From the NCBI RefSeq assembly GCF_014204525.1, contig NZ_JACHLP010000015.1, forward strand, positions 1 to 55,971: a stretch of 55,971 bases of DNA, given 5' to 3'. Positions 7,951 through 17,905 of this stretch are shown in pieces. Below the pieces are notes generated by a model. That model did not search any database, was not told the DNA's origin, and worked only from the letters and a program-made list of their open reading frames with translations. Made by a program: the position numbers and the translations under genes. Origin of the DNA: Roseateles oligotrophus. Its GTDB lineage: Bacteria; Pseudomonadota; Gammaproteobacteria; Burkholderiales; Burkholderiaceae_C. The stretch's first letter is position 1. Every line of letters starts with the position of its first letter.

Positions 7951-10548
7951 ATGCCCTCTTTCTTCAATCTCAAAAATGCCAGTGGCCCCTTGCTGCGGCC
8001 ACTGCAACAAAAAGCCTTGAGCTGGTGGCGGCGCCAGAGCCCCTCGCGGCAAGACCGTTTTGCCACGCTGGGGCCCCTGATCTCGGTGCTGCTCTTCCTG
8101 ATGGCCATCATCCTGGCCTTCTGGTACCTGCGAAATGAGGAAATCGAGCGCGAGACTGAAGCGGTAAAAAGGGACACAGAGATCGCCCAGCAGCAGATCC
8201 GCCTGCGCCTGATCGAGAACCAGGAGCAGTTGGTGCGCATCGCGCGCGAGATCGTCACCCGCGCCACCGACGCCCACGACTTCAGCGCCCAGGCCGCCAG
8301 CTTCGCCCGCGAGCGGCCCGAGATCACCCATGTGACCTGGCTGTCCAGCCGGCGCGAGCGCCGCGCCAGCGTCAGCGCGGCGGGCTTCCAGGCCGATGGC
8401 CTGATGGCGCCGGACGGCAACGACCCGTCCATGCCCATGGCCAAGCAGTCCAACCCGCCGACACTGGCTTTCGAAGCGGCGCGCGAGCGGCGCACGCCGG
8501 TCTACTCCCCGCCCTTCAGCGACGCCAACAATCTGACCGTGTTCCAGATCCAGGTGCCGCTGATCGACCGCACCGGCTTCTCCGGCGTGCTGATCGCCGA
8601 GTATTCGGTCGAGGCCTTGCTGCGCTACTACGTGCCCACCGAAGTGGCCTCGCGCCATGTGGTGGCCATCCTGGACTCCAACGAGCAAATCGTCTCCAGC
8701 ACTGTCACCCCCATGCCGGGCCGCCCCAACAAACCGGCCTCCATCGTCCACGAGGTGCCGCTGGCGCCGGCCCTCAACGGCCTGGTGCTGCGCGGCGAGG
8801 GCTATCGCTCCTCTTTCGGCCTGATCAGCAATACCTTGTTCTGGATGGTGGTGGCCCTGTCCACGCTGACGGTCTGGATGCTTTTGGGCACCTGGCGCCA
8901 TATGCGCCGGCGTCTGCAGATCCAGAACGCGCTGAGCTCGGAGATGAACTTCCGCCGCGCCATGGAAAACTCCATGCTCACCGGCATGCGGGCCATGGAC
9001 ATGGACTCGCGCATCTCCTACGTCAACCCGGCCTTTTGCGCGATGACGGGCTTCTCCGAGGCCGAGCTGATAGGCCGCAAGCCGCCCTTCCCCTTCTGGC
9101 CGCCGGACCGCTTCGAGGAAAACGGCCGCCTCTTGCAGCAGGAGATCAACGGCCGCAGCCCGGCCGGCGGGGCCGAGGTCAAGATCATGCGCAAGGACGG
9201 CACCATCTTCGACGGCCGCATCTACCTCTCGCCCCTGGTGGACGCCAAGGGCAAGCAAAGCGGCTGGATGACCTCGATGACCAATATCACCGAGGCCAAG
9301 CGCGTGCGCGACCAGCTCAGCGCCTCGCACGAGCGCTTCACCACCGTGCTGGAGGGCCTGGACGCGGCCGTGTCCGTGCTCTCCGTCCAGCAAGGCGAGC
9401 TGCTGTTTGCCAACCGCAGCTACCGGCTCTGGTTCGGCGCCGACCCGGCCGGTCATGCCCAGCTCTCGGGCAGCGCACTGGGTCGCAGCAGCGGCAGCGA
9501 TCTGGACGAAGAGGTGGATGACTACACCGGCCTGCCCGCCCAGCACCTGACCGAAACCGGCTCGGATCCGCGCGAGGTCTATGTCGAGTCGCTGGAGATG
9601 TGGTTCGATGTGCGCAGCCGCTACCTGCAGTGGACCGACGGCCGCCTGGCCCAGATGCTTATCGCCACCGACATCACCACCCGCCGCAAGGCCGAGGCCC
9701 AAGCCGCCCTGCAGGCCGAGAAGGCGCAGATGACCAGCCGCCTGATGACCATGGGCGAGATGGCCTCCAGCGTGGCCCATGAGCTGAACCAGCCGCTCAC
9801 TGCAATTACCAATTACTGCAACGGCATGGTCTCGCGCGTGCGCAGCGACGCCATCCAGAAAGACGACCTGCTGGCCGCGCTGGAAAAAACCGCCAAACAG
9901 GCCCAGCGCGCCGGGCAAATCATCCACCGCATCCGCAACTTCGTGAAGCGCAGCGAACCCAAGCGCGAGGCCGCCCATGCCCACGACATCGTCGAGGACG
10001 CGGTCGAGCTGGCCGGCATCGAGCTGCGCCGCCGCAATGTGGCCATCCACACCTATGTGGCCCAGCGCCTGCCCCAGCTGCTGGTGGACCCCATCCTGAT
10101 CGAACAGGTTTTGATGAATCTGCTGAAGAACGCCGCCGAGGCCATAGACAACGCCGGCCTGCCCGCCTCGCGCCGCCACATCGAGCTGCGCGTCGTGCCC
10201 AAGCACACGCCCGAGCTTGGCGGCCATATCGACTTCAGCGTGACGGATATGGGCCCCGGCATGCCCGAGGAGGTGATCTCGCGCATGTACGAGGCCTTCT
10301 TCTCCACCAAGTCCGACGGCATGGGCATAGGCCTAGGGTTATGCCGGTCTATCGTGGAGTCCCACCAGGGGCGAATCAGAGCCGAGAACTTATACAATGG
10401 CGACTTAGTCGTGGGCTGCAGGTTTGCCTTCAGCATCCCGGTCGATATCTCTTCTCGTCCCGAGCCCAGCGGCGGCAATAGCGCCGCTGCCGGCCACGGA
10501 ACCAACGGGTCCACCGGACCCGCTACCAACCCAATTGCGACACCATGA
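7951..10548 (+). CDS. Membrane-bound PAS-domain sensor histidine kinase
   Basis: The product from ATG 7951 (MPSFFNLK) has 865 residues; an in-frame TTG at 7873 is an alternative. One membrane helix lies near residues 40-60 and a second near 288-310, with a periplasmic sensing region between them. Two PAS domains follow (about 325-440, 460-560). The histidine kinase core has H610 in VAHELNQPLTAITNYC, an N box in LLKNAAEAID, and G boxes DMGPGMPEE and GMGIGLGLCRSIVESHQG. The architecture is like DctS/FixL-type kinases that work with FixJ-family regulators. The stop overlaps the regulator start (ATGA), so the two form one unit. Its position opposite aceE suggests a link to pyruvate or carboxylate metabolism, an inference from context. 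Ligand unknown. Confidence 0.9.
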   Translation: MPSFFNLKNASGPLLRPLQQKALSWWRRQSPSRQDRFATLGPLISVLLFLMAIILAFWYLRNEEIERETEAVKRDTEIAQQQIRLRLIENQEQLVRIAREIVTRATDAHDFSAQAASFARERPEITHVTWLSSRRERRASVSAAGFQADGLMAPDGNDPSMPMAKQSNPPTLAFEAARERRTPVYSPPFSDANNLTVFQIQVPLIDRTGFSGVLIAEYSVEALLRYYVPTEVASRHVVAILDSNEQIVSSTVTPMPGRPNKPASIVHEVPLAPALNGLVLRGEGYRSSFGLISNTLFWMVVALSTLTVWMLLGTWRHMRRRLQIQNALSSEMNFRRAMENSMLTGMRAMDMDSRISYVNPAFCAMTGFSEAELIGRKPPFPFWPPDRFEENGRLLQQEINGRSPAGGAEVKIMRKDGTIFDGRIYLSPLVDAKGKQSGWMTSMTNITEAKRVRDQLSASHERFTTVLEGLDAAVSVLSVQQGELLFANRSYRLWFGADPAGHAQLSGSALGRSSGSDLDEEVDDYTGLPAQHLTETGSDPREVYVESLEMWFDVRSRYLQWTDGRLAQMLIATDITTRRKAEAQAALQAEKAQMTSRLMTMGEMASSVAHELNQPLTAITNYCNGMVSRVRSDAIQKDDLLAALEKTAKQAQRAGQIIHRIRNFVKRSEPKREAAHAHDIVEDAVELAGIELRRRNVAIHTYVAQRLPQLLVDPILIEQVLMNLLKNAAEAIDNAGLPASRRHIELRVVPKHTPELGGHIDFSVTDMGPGMPEEVISRMYEAFFSTKSDGMGIGLGLCRSIVESHQGRIRAENLYNGDLVVGCRFAFSIPVDISSRPEPSGGNSAAAGHGTNGSTGPATNPIATP

Positions 10549-11168
10549 GTCTGATTCCGAAGAAGGGTAATGTCTACGTTGTCGATGACGACGAGGCGGT
10601 ACGAGATTCCCTGCAATGGCTGCTGGAGGGCAAGGACTACCGGGTCAAGTGCTTTGACTCCGCCGAGTCCTTTCTGAGCCGCTACGACCCCCGCGAAGTC
10701 GCCTGCCTGATCGCCGACATCCGCATGGAAGGCATGAGCGGCCTGGACCTGCAAGACCGCTTGCTGGAACGCAAGAGCCCCCTGCCCATCGTCTTCATCA
10801 CCGGCCACGGCGACGTGCCCATGGCGGTGCAGACCATGAAGAAGGGCGCCACCGACTTCATCGAAAAGCCCTTCAAGGAAGACGCCCTGGTCGCCCTGGT
10901 CGAACGCATGCTGGACCAGGCCCGCGAGGCCTTCTCCAGCCACCAGGAAGCCGCCAGCCGCGACGCCCTGCTGAGCCGCCTGACCACCCGCGAGGCCCAG
11001 GTGCTGGAGCGCATCGTCGCCGGTCGCCTGAACAAGCAGATCGCCGACGATCTTGGCATCAGCATCAAGACGGTGGAGGCGCACCGCGCCAACATCATGG
11101 AAAAGCTCAACGCCAACACCGTGGCCGACCTGCTCAAGATCGCCCTGGGCGCGCAAGCCAAGGTCTAA
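10545..11168 (+). CDS. FixJ/LuxR-type response regulator
   Basis: The product is 207 residues. The receiver domain (about 9-125) shows the acidic pocket DDDEAVRDS, phosphoacceptor Asp58 in [12 protein letters not shown], the conserved Thr in [12 protein letters not shown] and Lys in FIEKPFKED. The C-terminal LuxR-type HTH (about 145-200) has [15 protein letters not shown] and [20 protein letters not shown]. The product resembles FixJ, DctR and TodT. The start is ATG 10545, overlapping the kinase stop. A strong terminator follows before folD, so the pair forms its own transcription unit. Likely targets are the divergent aceE operon or distant carboxylate genes; neither is shown by the sequence. 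Confidence 0.92.
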   Translation: MSLIPKKGNVYVVDDDEAVRDSLQWLLEGKDYRVKCFDSAESFLSRYDPREVACLIADIRMEGMSGLDLQDRLLERKSPLPIVFITGHGDVPMAVQTMKKGATDFIEKPFKEDALVALVERMLDQAREAFSSHQEAASRDALLSRLTTREAQVLERIVAGRLNKQIADDLGISIKTVEAHRANIMEKLNANTVADLLKIALGAQAKV

Positions 11169-11185
11169 GCCCCGCAGGACTCCCA

Positions 11186-11223
11186 AAATGGCCGCTGCCC
11201 GTTCAGCGGCCATTTGCATTTTT
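11186..11223 (+). terminator. Rho-independent terminator after the response regulator
   Basis: AAATGGCCGCTG (11186-11197) and CAGCGGCCATTT (11204-11215) form a perfect 12-pair stem with a six-base loop, followed by a T-rich tail to 11223. It ends just before the ribosome site of folD, so folD must have its own promoter or depend on read-through. Confidence 0.88.
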
Positions 11224-11238
11224 CAAGGACCACTCCCC

Positions 11239-12105
11239 ATGAGCGCCCAAATCATCGACGGCAACGCCCTGTCCCAACAAATCCGCGCCCAAGTCGCCCA
11301 GCGCGCAGCTGCCTTGACGGCCCAAGGGCTCAAACCCGGCCTGGCCGTGCTGCTGGTGGGCGACAACCCGGCCTCGCAGGTCTATGTGCGCAACAAGGTC
11401 AAGGCCTGTGCCGACGCCGGCCTGCACTCGGTGCTGGAGAAGTACGAGGCCAGCCTGAGCGAGGCCGAGCTGCTGGCCCGCGTCGAGGCCTTGAACAAGG
11501 ACCCCAGCATCCACGGCATTCTGGTCCAGCTGCCCCTGCCCAAGCACATCGACGACCACAAGGTCATCGAAGCCATCTCACCCGACAAAGATGTGGACGG
11601 CTTCCACGTCGCCAGCGCCGGTGCGCTGATGGTCGGTGAAACCGGCTTCAAGGCCTGCACGCCCTACGGCTGCATGAAGATGCTGGAGTCGATCGGCATG
11701 CAGGACCTGCGCGGCAAGCATGCCGTCGTCATCGGCCGCAGCAATATCGTCGGCAAGCCCATGGCCATGATGCTGCTGCAGGCCAATGCCACCGTCACGG
11801 TCTGCCACAGCGGCACGGCCGACCTGGCCCAGCACACGCGCCAGGCCGATGTGATCGTGGCCGCCGTGGGCAAACGCAATGTGCTGACGGCCGATATGGT
11901 CAAGCCCGGCGCCGTGGTCATCGATGTGGGCATGAACCGCAACGACGAGGGCAAGCTCTGCGGCGACGTGGACTACCCCGGTGTCAAGGAAGTGGCCGGA
12001 TGGATCACCCCCGTTCCCGGCGGCGTCGGCCCCATGACCATCACCATGTTGCTGGTCAACACCATGGAGTCGGCGGAGCGGGCCGCCACAGCCCCTCAGA
12101 CATGA
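11239..12105 (+). CDS. folD: Bifunctional methylenetetrahydrofolate dehydrogenase/cyclohydrolase
   Basis: FolD interconverts 5,10-methylene-, methenyl- and 10-formyl-tetrahydrofolate with NADP+, supplying one-carbon units for purines and formyl-Met. The start is ATG 11239 with AAGGAC upstream; the open frame continues further 5' inside the regulator gene but is not FolD-like there. The 288-residue product has the catalytic [13 protein letters not shown] (Tyr49, Lys53), [10 protein letters not shown], the dinucleotide-binding [18 protein letters not shown] and the C-terminal [13 protein letters not shown]. The stop overlaps the next gene (ATGA). Confidence 0.97.
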   Translation: MSAQIIDGNALSQQIRAQVAQRAAALTAQGLKPGLAVLLVGDNPASQVYVRNKVKACADAGLHSVLEKYEASLSEAELLARVEALNKDPSIHGILVQLPLPKHIDDHKVIEAISPDKDVDGFHVASAGALMVGETGFKACTPYGCMKMLESIGMQDLRGKHAVVIGRSNIVGKPMAMMLLQANATVTVCHSGTADLAQHTRQADVIVAAVGKRNVLTADMVKPGAVVIDVGMNRNDEGKLCGDVDYPGVKEVAGWITPVPGGVGPMTITMLLVNTMESAERAATAPQT

Positions 12106-13150
12106 TCCAGGCGCCGCGCCGCCCCCGGCCACTGCGCGAAGGCGATCTGGTGGCACTGTGCGCGCCATCCTCCGGCGTCGAAGCCGAGCTGTTTCCGCGC
12201 CTGGAGCGCGCGATCGCCCGGCTGCAGCAGCGCGGCCTGCGCGTGCTCGAGGGTCAAACCCTGCGCCGCGAGCACAAGCAATGCAGCGCACCCGCGGCCG
12301 AACGCGCGGCCGAGCTGCAGTCCTTTCTGCTGGACCCCGAGATCGGCGCAGTGCTGCCGCCCTGGGGTGGCGAACGCGCGATCGAGTTGCTACCCCCCTG
12401 CTGGACTTCGGGCGCTTGGCCGCAGCCGAGCCGAAATGGTTCAGCGGTTTTTCCGACCTCAGCACCCTGCAGCTGCCGCTGGCCCTGCGGGCGGGCTGGA
12501 TGAGTTTGCACGGCCCCAATTTGATGGAGCTGGGCGCCGAGGCGCTGGACGAGACCACGGCCGCGCTCTGGCCGACGCTGTTTCAGAATGCGCCGCCGGT
12601 CCAGTGCGCATCGCTGCGCTGGCAGGCCAAAGGCCTCGACTGGCAAGCCACGCCCGATGCCGGCTGGAACCTGACCGAAACCACCCGCTGGCGCCGTCTG
12701 GATGGCAGGGCCGAGCCGCTGCGCCTGCGCGGCCGCCTGATAGGCGGCTGCCTGGACACCTTGGGCCGCATCGCCGGCACCGCTTATGGCGATCTGCGGG
12801 GCTGGTCCGCCCAAGCCGGCATCGGCCCGCATCTGCTATTCCTGGAGAACTGCGAGATGGCGCCCTGCGAGCTGCTGCGCGCGCTGTACTCGCTGCGTCT
12901 GCATGGTTGGTTCGACGGCGCCGCCGGCCTGCTGGTCGGCCGCCATGCGCCCGCAGCGGTCACGGCGCCCGAGCTGCTGAGCCATGAGGACGCCGTGCGC
13001 GAGGCCCTGGTCGGCTTGGACGAGCTGCCGGTGCTGATCGACGCCGACATCGGCCATGTGCCGCCCCAACTCTCCCTGATCCAGGGCGAATCGGCCGAGC
13101 TGTACTGGGCGCCGGGAGAGCTCGTGTTGCGCCAGGGGGCCGCTGCCTGA
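12102..13150 (+). pseudogene. Peptidase S66 / LD-carboxypeptidase (LdcA/MccF type), frameshifted
   Basis: S66 peptidases trim the terminal D-Ala of murein tetrapeptides (LdcA) or cleave microcin-type acyl adenylates (MccF). Translation from ATG 12102 gives REGDLVALCAPSSGVEAELF and EIGAVLPPWGGERAIELL, then loses sense at a run of six C (12393-12398). Adding one base restores PLLDFGRL, then FSGFSDLSTL (nucleophile Ser), SLHGPNLM, LFLENCE (Glu) and IGHVPPQLSL (His) to the stop at 13150. The restored protein is about 349 residues, normal for the family. All catalytic residues survive across the two frames. The defect is either a real slip, programmed slippage or a sequencing error in a homopolymer. 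ATG overlaps the folD stop. Confidence 0.85.
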
Positions 13151-13153
13151 AGG

Positions 13154-14202
13154 TCAGTCCATCCCCTGCAATAGCGCGGCAATGACCTCGGGCGCAGGCA
13201 GTTGTTCGGCAAGGTCTTGAGGTAGCGTGCGGGTGGTTCGGTAGGTAGCCACGCCTATGGGCTTGCTGGCGTCGTGCAGCGCGTATTCCACGATGGTGCG
13301 GCTCTTTTCCTTGCACAAGATGATGCCGATGGAGGCGTTCTCATCGGCCTGGCGCACCTGCTGGTCCAGCGCGGCCAGGTAGAACTGCATCTTGCCCACA
13401 AACTCGGGCTGAAATTCCCCCACCTTCAGCTCGATGGCCAACAGGCAGCGCAGGCGGCGGTGGAAGAGCAGCAGGTCGATGAAGAACTCCCGGCCATCCA
13501 CTTCCAGCCGGTATTGACTGCCCATAAAGGCGAACATACCGCCCATGGCTCGCAAAAAATCCTCGATGCGACCCATCAGCGCCCGCTCCAGCTCGCGCTC
13601 GCTATGCTCCGCGCCCAGCTCCAGAAAATCGAAGGTGTACTCGTCCTTCACCGCCAGCTTGGCCTGGGCGAGCAGCTCGGGCGAAAGGGCCTGGTCGAAG
13701 CTGGTTTGAGCCAGCAGCGACTTCTCGTAGCTCTGATTCTCGATCTGGTGGATCAGCACATTCTTTGACCAGCCAAACTTGCGGGTCATGCGAATGTAGA
13801 ACTCGCGCTGCAGGGGGTCTTTGCAGCGCTGAAAGATCACCAGATTGTGGGTCCAGGCGATTTGTGCAACCAGCGGTTGCACTCGCGCCTCGTCCTTGTA
13901 CAGCAGGTAGAACTCCCGCATATAGAAGACGTTGCGCCGCGAAAACCGGCGATGCCCGGAAACTCAGCTCGCAAGTCCCTGGCCAGTTGCTCAGCGATTG
14001 CCACTCCATGGGAGGTATCACGCTGCCTTTCCACCAGCTCGCGGCCGATATCCCAATACAAGCTCACCAGTTCGGAGTTGACTACCCTCAAGGCCGCATA
14101 CTGGGCCGAACGCACCCGTTCCTTCAGCGTCGCCAACAACTCAGAGTATTCGGACGACAAGGTGAGCGATGGCGCGCTCAATAGCTGTTTGCTCTTGCTC
14201 AT
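13154..14202 (-). pseudogene. yhcG: YhcG-type PDDEXK nuclease (DUF1016), frameshifted
   Basis: The gene starts at ATG 14202 behind a strong GGAGGAGG. The first part reads ALRVVNSELVSLYWDIGREL, typical of the DUF1016 N-terminal helical domain, up to FPGIAGF. At a run of four A on the plus strand (13942-13945) the frame breaks; one extra base would give GFSRRNVFYMREFYLLY and continue through the nuclease domain to the stop at 13154. That domain shows FFIDLLLFHRRLRCLLAIELK, with the PD-(D/E)XK core, and GIILCKEKS. The whole would be about 349 residues. YhcG-type proteins are proposed nucleases of mobile or defence loci. It is convergent with the carboxypeptidase gene, only three bases away. Confidence 0.85.
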
Positions 14203-14277
14203 GAATCCTCCTCCGGCGTCTCAGACCCACGATCTTCCCAGCACCGGCGCAGACTCTACACAAGCCGCCATCACGGC

Positions 14278-14296
14278 GCCAGCCGGGCAGGCTGGC
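14278..14296 (-). terminator. Hairpin downstream of the TonB receptor gene
   Basis: GCCAGCC and GGCTGGC form a perfect seven-pair stem with a five-base loop nine bases after the receptor stop. There is no T-run, so it may be a weak or factor-assisted terminator. Confidence 0.4.
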
Positions 14297-14304
14297 GGTC
14301 ATGA

Positions 14305-16518
14305 TCAGAAACGCATATCCAACCCCAGCTTGACGCTGCGCGGCGCGCCCACCAGATAGCTGTCGCTCCAGGGGTGCATCTGCCGGTACTGCTTGTCCAG
14401 GGCGTTATCGATATTGAGCTGGGCCTGCAACTGCTTGTTGATATTCCAGCGCAGCATCAGGTCCAGCAGCGCATACGCGTCCTGGCCGGTGCGCTCCTTG
14501 AGCTGGGTCTTGGGGTTGGTGGTTTCGTACACATCCGCGCCCTGCCAGTTCACATTCATGCCCACATGCCAGCCCTGCATCGCACCGCCCAGCGCGTACT
14601 GGCTGTGCAGCTTGAAGAGGCTGCGCGGCAGATTGCTCATCACCGGCTCGCCCAGGGGGTGGGTGATCTTCATATGGCTGAAGGAGGCACCGGCGCGCCA
14701 GTCGCTTGTGAGCCGGCCTTCCAGCTCCAGCTCCACGCCGCGCGAGCTGACGCCCTGCACGCCGCGCATGGCCGGATCGCTGGTGCCGGGTATCTTGAAG
14801 TCCGCATCGGCCACCGCGAAATTGTTCTGCTCCACCCGGAACAAGGTGGCCGCGCCCTGCAGGGCGCCGTCCAGCCACTCGCCCTTGAGGCCGATCTCCT
14901 GGCTCACGCCCTCCAGCGGCGCCAGGTATTTGCCCTCGCGGTCCTTGGCCGTCTGGTTCTTGAAGATGCCGGCATGGCTGATATAGGCCGACACCGACTC
15001 GCTCAAGTCCCACATCAGGCCGCCATAAGGCGTCAGCACATTGCGGCGCCGTACTTCGTAAGCCACGGGATTCCAGGCTCCCGCCTCCTGCTGGTGACGG
15101 TAGTCGGACAGGCGGGCGCCGACGATCAGCTTGGCCGCATCCGTGAGTTGCAGGCGGGCCGCGGCATAGGCGGCGGTCTGGGTCGTCAGGTTGTCGCCAG
15201 CGTTGTAAAGCTCACCGACCGGTGGCGGCGTCCAGCGCCCCTTCCAGTTGTGGAGCGAGTCCATCGCCGGCTTGTCGCCAATCAGGTCGCGATTCGTCCA
15301 ATTGGCCGGCGCCACCAGGCGCTGCAGACCCAGATTGAGTTCATGCACACGGCCAAAGGCGGTGATATTGCCGCCCAGATTGACGCTGGCATTGCGCTGC
15401 ACACGATCCGATTTGTAGAAGTAAGGCACGCCCGTCAGGCCCAGGCCGGTGCCCGAATCTACCGCCCCTTCGGTCCACACCATCTGGTAGCGGTTGGCGC
15501 CCATGTCACGGCTCAACTCGGCCTGCAAACGCCACTGCGAATCAAAGCGGTGCTCCAGCTTGAGATAGCTGGAATTCAGGGTCTCGTGCCACAGATTCCA
15601 GTCCACCCCGGTGGTGGCACGACGTGGCAACTGGCTACGGCTGCCGTCGCTGTAAAAAATCGGCAGGCCGCCCCAGTAGCCGCCGTCAACGGCGCTGTGG
15701 TTGTAGAGGTGACCCAGGGTCAGCAAGGTCTTGGGGCCCAGATCGGCCTCGGCCACCAGCAGCAACTGGCGGGTGCGGCGCTGCTCCAGGTCCAGCCTGC
15801 CCTCCAGATGCTCGGCATGGGCCACCACGCGCGCGCGCAGGCTGCCGCTGTCGTTCAGGGCGGAGCCCAAATCCAGGGTACCGCCTCTGCGGTTCTGCGT
15901 GCCCAGCAACAGCTGCACCTGGCCTTGCAAGGCCTTGGCACTGGCGCGCTTGCGCACCATGGAGATGCTGGCTGAAGGATTGCCCTCACCGGCCATCAGG
16001 CCGGTCGCGCCCCGGGTGACTTCGATCTTCTCGAAAGCCGCCGTGGCCAGCCTCTCCATATAGCCCCAGCTGGCGTCAAAAGGCAGGCCGTCGAGCCGGT
16101 AGTTCTCAACCGCGAAGCCGCGCGCGCTGATGGTGGAGCGCCCGCTGTCATCCCCCGAGACGGCCAGGCCCGGCGTAGCGCGCAGCACCGATTCCAGGGT
16201 GGCGAAACCGCCCTCCTCGATGCGCTCACGGGTGATCACGCTGATCGCCTGCGGCGTGTCGCGCAGGCTCAGATTCAGGCCGGTGGATGAGCGGCTGGGC
16301 CCCACCTTGTCGCCCTGCTGCTCGCGCGCAAAACGCATCCGGACGACGGGCAGGGAGGCCTCCTCCTGCGGCTGGCCCGCCTGTTTCGTGCCGCTGGCCG
16401 CCGCCTGATCGGCGGGCGGTTGGCCATCATCGGCCCGGGCGGCTTGCGTCAGCAGCCCACACAGCAAGGCACCGGCCAGCACGACCGGACGCAAGGAAAA
16501 CAACACAGGAGACCGCAT
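14305..16518 (-). CDS. TonB-dependent siderophore receptor (FhuE/FpvA-like)
   Basis: This is an outer-membrane beta-barrel that imports ferric siderophores with TonB energy. The start is ATG 16518 behind GGAAGG; the 737-residue product begins with a signal peptide (MRSPVLFSLRPVVLAG...ARA, about 1-29). The plug domain carries the siderophore-receptor signature: RDTPQAISVITRERIEEGG, ATPGLAVSG, ISARGFAVENYRLDGLP and EVTRGATGLMAGEGNPSASI. The barrel ends in the C-terminal aromatic DMRF expected for BAM insertion. A Fur-like site lies about 55 bases upstream. It follows the MFS gene on the same strand, with a 100-base gap that can hold its own promoter. Ligand unknown; the family favours hydroxamate or mixed siderophores. 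Confidence 0.92.
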   Translation of the reverse strand: MRSPVLFSLRPVVLAGALLCGLLTQAARADDGQPPADQAAASGTKQAGQPQEEASLPVVRMRFAREQQGDKVGPSRSSTGLNLSLRDTPQAISVITRERIEEGGFATLESVLRATPGLAVSGDDSGRSTISARGFAVENYRLDGLPFDASWGYMERLATAAFEKIEVTRGATGLMAGEGNPSASISMVRKRASAKALQGQVQLLLGTQNRRGGTLDLGSALNDSGSLRARVVAHAEHLEGRLDLEQRRTRQLLLVAEADLGPKTLLTLGHLYNHSAVDGGYWGGLPIFYSDGSRSQLPRRATTGVDWNLWHETLNSSYLKLEHRFDSQWRLQAELSRDMGANRYQMVWTEGAVDSGTGLGLTGVPYFYKSDRVQRNASVNLGGNITAFGRVHELNLGLQRLVAPANWTNRDLIGDKPAMDSLHNWKGRWTPPPVGELYNAGDNLTTQTAAYAAARLQLTDAAKLIVGARLSDYRHQQEAGAWNPVAYEVRRRNVLTPYGGLMWDLSESVSAYISHAGIFKNQTAKDREGKYLAPLEGVSQEIGLKGEWLDGALQGAATLFRVEQNNFAVADADFKIPGTSDPAMRGVQGVSSRGVELELEGRLTSDWRAGASFSHMKITHPLGEPVMSNLPRSLFKLHSQYALGGAMQGWHVGMNVNWQGADVYETTNPKTQLKERTGQDAYALLDLMLRWNINKQLQAQLNIDNALDKQYRQMHPWSDSYLVGAPRSVKLGLDMRF

Positions 16519-16572
16519 GAAAAACCTTCCCGAAATAAACAAAATTGCGTTGAATTGCGGGATTATGTCATT

Positions 16573-16591
16573 GATGCGAATAATTCCTATT
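16573..16591 (-). promoter_or_regulatory. Fur-box-like site upstream of the TonB receptor
   Basis: GATGCGAATAATTCCTATT matches the 19-base Fur consensus at about 11 positions and lies 55 bases before the receptor start in an AT-rich patch. It is weaker than the other two sites in this locus. Confidence 0.45.
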
Positions 16592-16621
16592 AACAATTAA
16601 ACAAGGCTTGATGAAAGAGGC

Positions 16622-17905
16622 TTAGGACACCCCGGCCAAGCCTTGAGCCCGCCCCGCCGACGCGCCAGGCCAAGCCCCGGGCAAGCGCAGGCCCAAGCCG
16701 AGCAGCAGGGGCATGGCGAACAGGGCCAGCAGCGCGCCGAGGGCAAAGCTGGGCGCATAACCCAGCTGGGACAGCACCCAGGGCGCCAGCGCCATCGTCA
16801 GGCTGCCGCCAACCAGCTCGCCGGTTTGGCTGCAAGCCATCTCCAGCGCCGGCCTTTGCGCGGCCACCCAGTGCAGGAGGCAGCTGGTGGCGCAGGCCAT
16901 CAAGAGCCCGTCTATCCAGGCACCGGGGCCCAGCAGCAGGTAGAGCCAAAGCTGCCAGCTTGCCGACTGAGCCCCATGCGCCAGGGCCAGGCCCCAGGGC
17001 AGGCACAAACCCAGCACGCTCAGCGGCAGCACCGCCGTGCAGACCCGCCGCAAGCCCCAGCGCCGCAGGCACAGAGGCGCCAGCAGGCCGGCCGCCAGGC
17101 CCGTGCTCAGCTGCAACAGCAGCTGGATCTGGCCGGCCCGCGCCAGCCCCAGACCGGCGTCCACCAGCCAGGGCTTGAACAGGTATTGCTGCCAGCTCCC
17201 ACCCAGGCGCACCAGCAGGGCCAGGGCCACCAGCAGCCACAAGCGCCTGTCGGCCAGCAGCTTGCGCCAGCGCAGCGGCACCAGCATCTGCGCCTGCAAA
17301 CCCGCCTGGTGCTGCAGCCGCGGCATGCCGCACAGCATCAGCAGCACCAGCAGCTGCATGCCGCTCAAACTCAGCACCAGGCCCAACCAGCCCCAGGCCG
17401 CCAAAGGCTGCAGCAGCAAGCCGCCGCCGCAGACCATGCCCAGCACAAAGCCCAGCACCAGCAGGCCGCCGGCACCGTGACGCATGGCGTTGGCGCTGTC
17501 GCCGGCCTGGCGCTGGGCCAGGGCGGCCCAGGCATTGCTGGCGTTGTCTTGCGTGGCGGCGCAAAGATTCATCAAGAGCAGGGGCAGCAGCAGCGCGTGC
17601 AAACCTGCGGCCGGCGGCGTCCAGGCCAGGGCCAGGCTGGCCAGCAACTGCAGGCCCTGGGTGGCCAGCAAGACGGTGGCAAAACCCCAGCGCCCGCACA
17701 GCCGCTCCACAGTCCGCGCCCACAGCAGCTTGCCCACCCAGGGCAGCAGGGCCAGGCTCAGCCAGCCCAGCTGGGCCAGCGGCAGGCCCTGGGCGCGCAA
17801 GGCCGTGGGCATGGCCTCCAGCGCCATGCCCATGGGCAGGCCCTGGCCGAAGTAAAGCGCCACCAGGACGAGGCGCCAGTCCAAACCCTTCACACCCGGC
17901 CTCAT
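16622..17905 (-). CDS. MFS permease, RhtX/FptX/YbtX-like, of the siderophore locus
   Basis: This inner-membrane protein of 427 residues is very rich in Leu, Ala and Gly, with about 12 predicted helices. It opens with WRLVLVALYFGQGLPMGMALEAMPTALRAQG and contains NLCAATQDNASNAWAAL. Both recall the AmpG/PAT-like branch of MFS to which siderophore permeases RhtX and FptX belong (family knowledge). The start is ATG 17905, overlapping the ABC gene stop (ATGA); an in-frame start 27 bases upstream is less likely. In yersiniabactin loci a YbtX MFS protein accompanies the YbtP/YbtQ ABC pair, so a role in siderophore passage or release is plausible. Confidence 0.82.
   Translation of the reverse strand: MRPGVKGLDWRLVLVALYFGQGLPMGMALEAMPTALRAQGLPLAQLGWLSLALLPWVGKLLWARTVERLCGRWGFATVLLATQGLQLLASLALAWTPPAAGLHALLLPLLLMNLCAATQDNASNAWAALAQRQAGDSANAMRHGAGGLLVLGFVLGMVCGGGLLLQPLAAWGWLGLVLSLSGMQLLVLLMLCGMPRLQHQAGLQAQMLVPLRWRKLLADRRLWLLVALALLVRLGGSWQQYLFKPWLVDAGLGLARAGQIQLLLQLSTGLAAGLLAPLCLRRWGLRRVCTAVLPLSVLGLCLPWGLALAHGAQSASWQLWLYLLLGPGAWIDGLLMACATSCLLHWVAAQRPALEMACSQTGELVGGSLTMALAPWVLSQLGYAPSFALGALLALFAMPLLLGLGLRLPGAWPGASAGRAQGLAGVS

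Noticed and set aside
12102-14202. The frameshifted S66 and YhcG genes as a programmed frameshift system
   Set aside because: No slippery heptamer with a downstream structure is evident, and both breaks lie in short homopolymers; simple indels are the more economical explanation.
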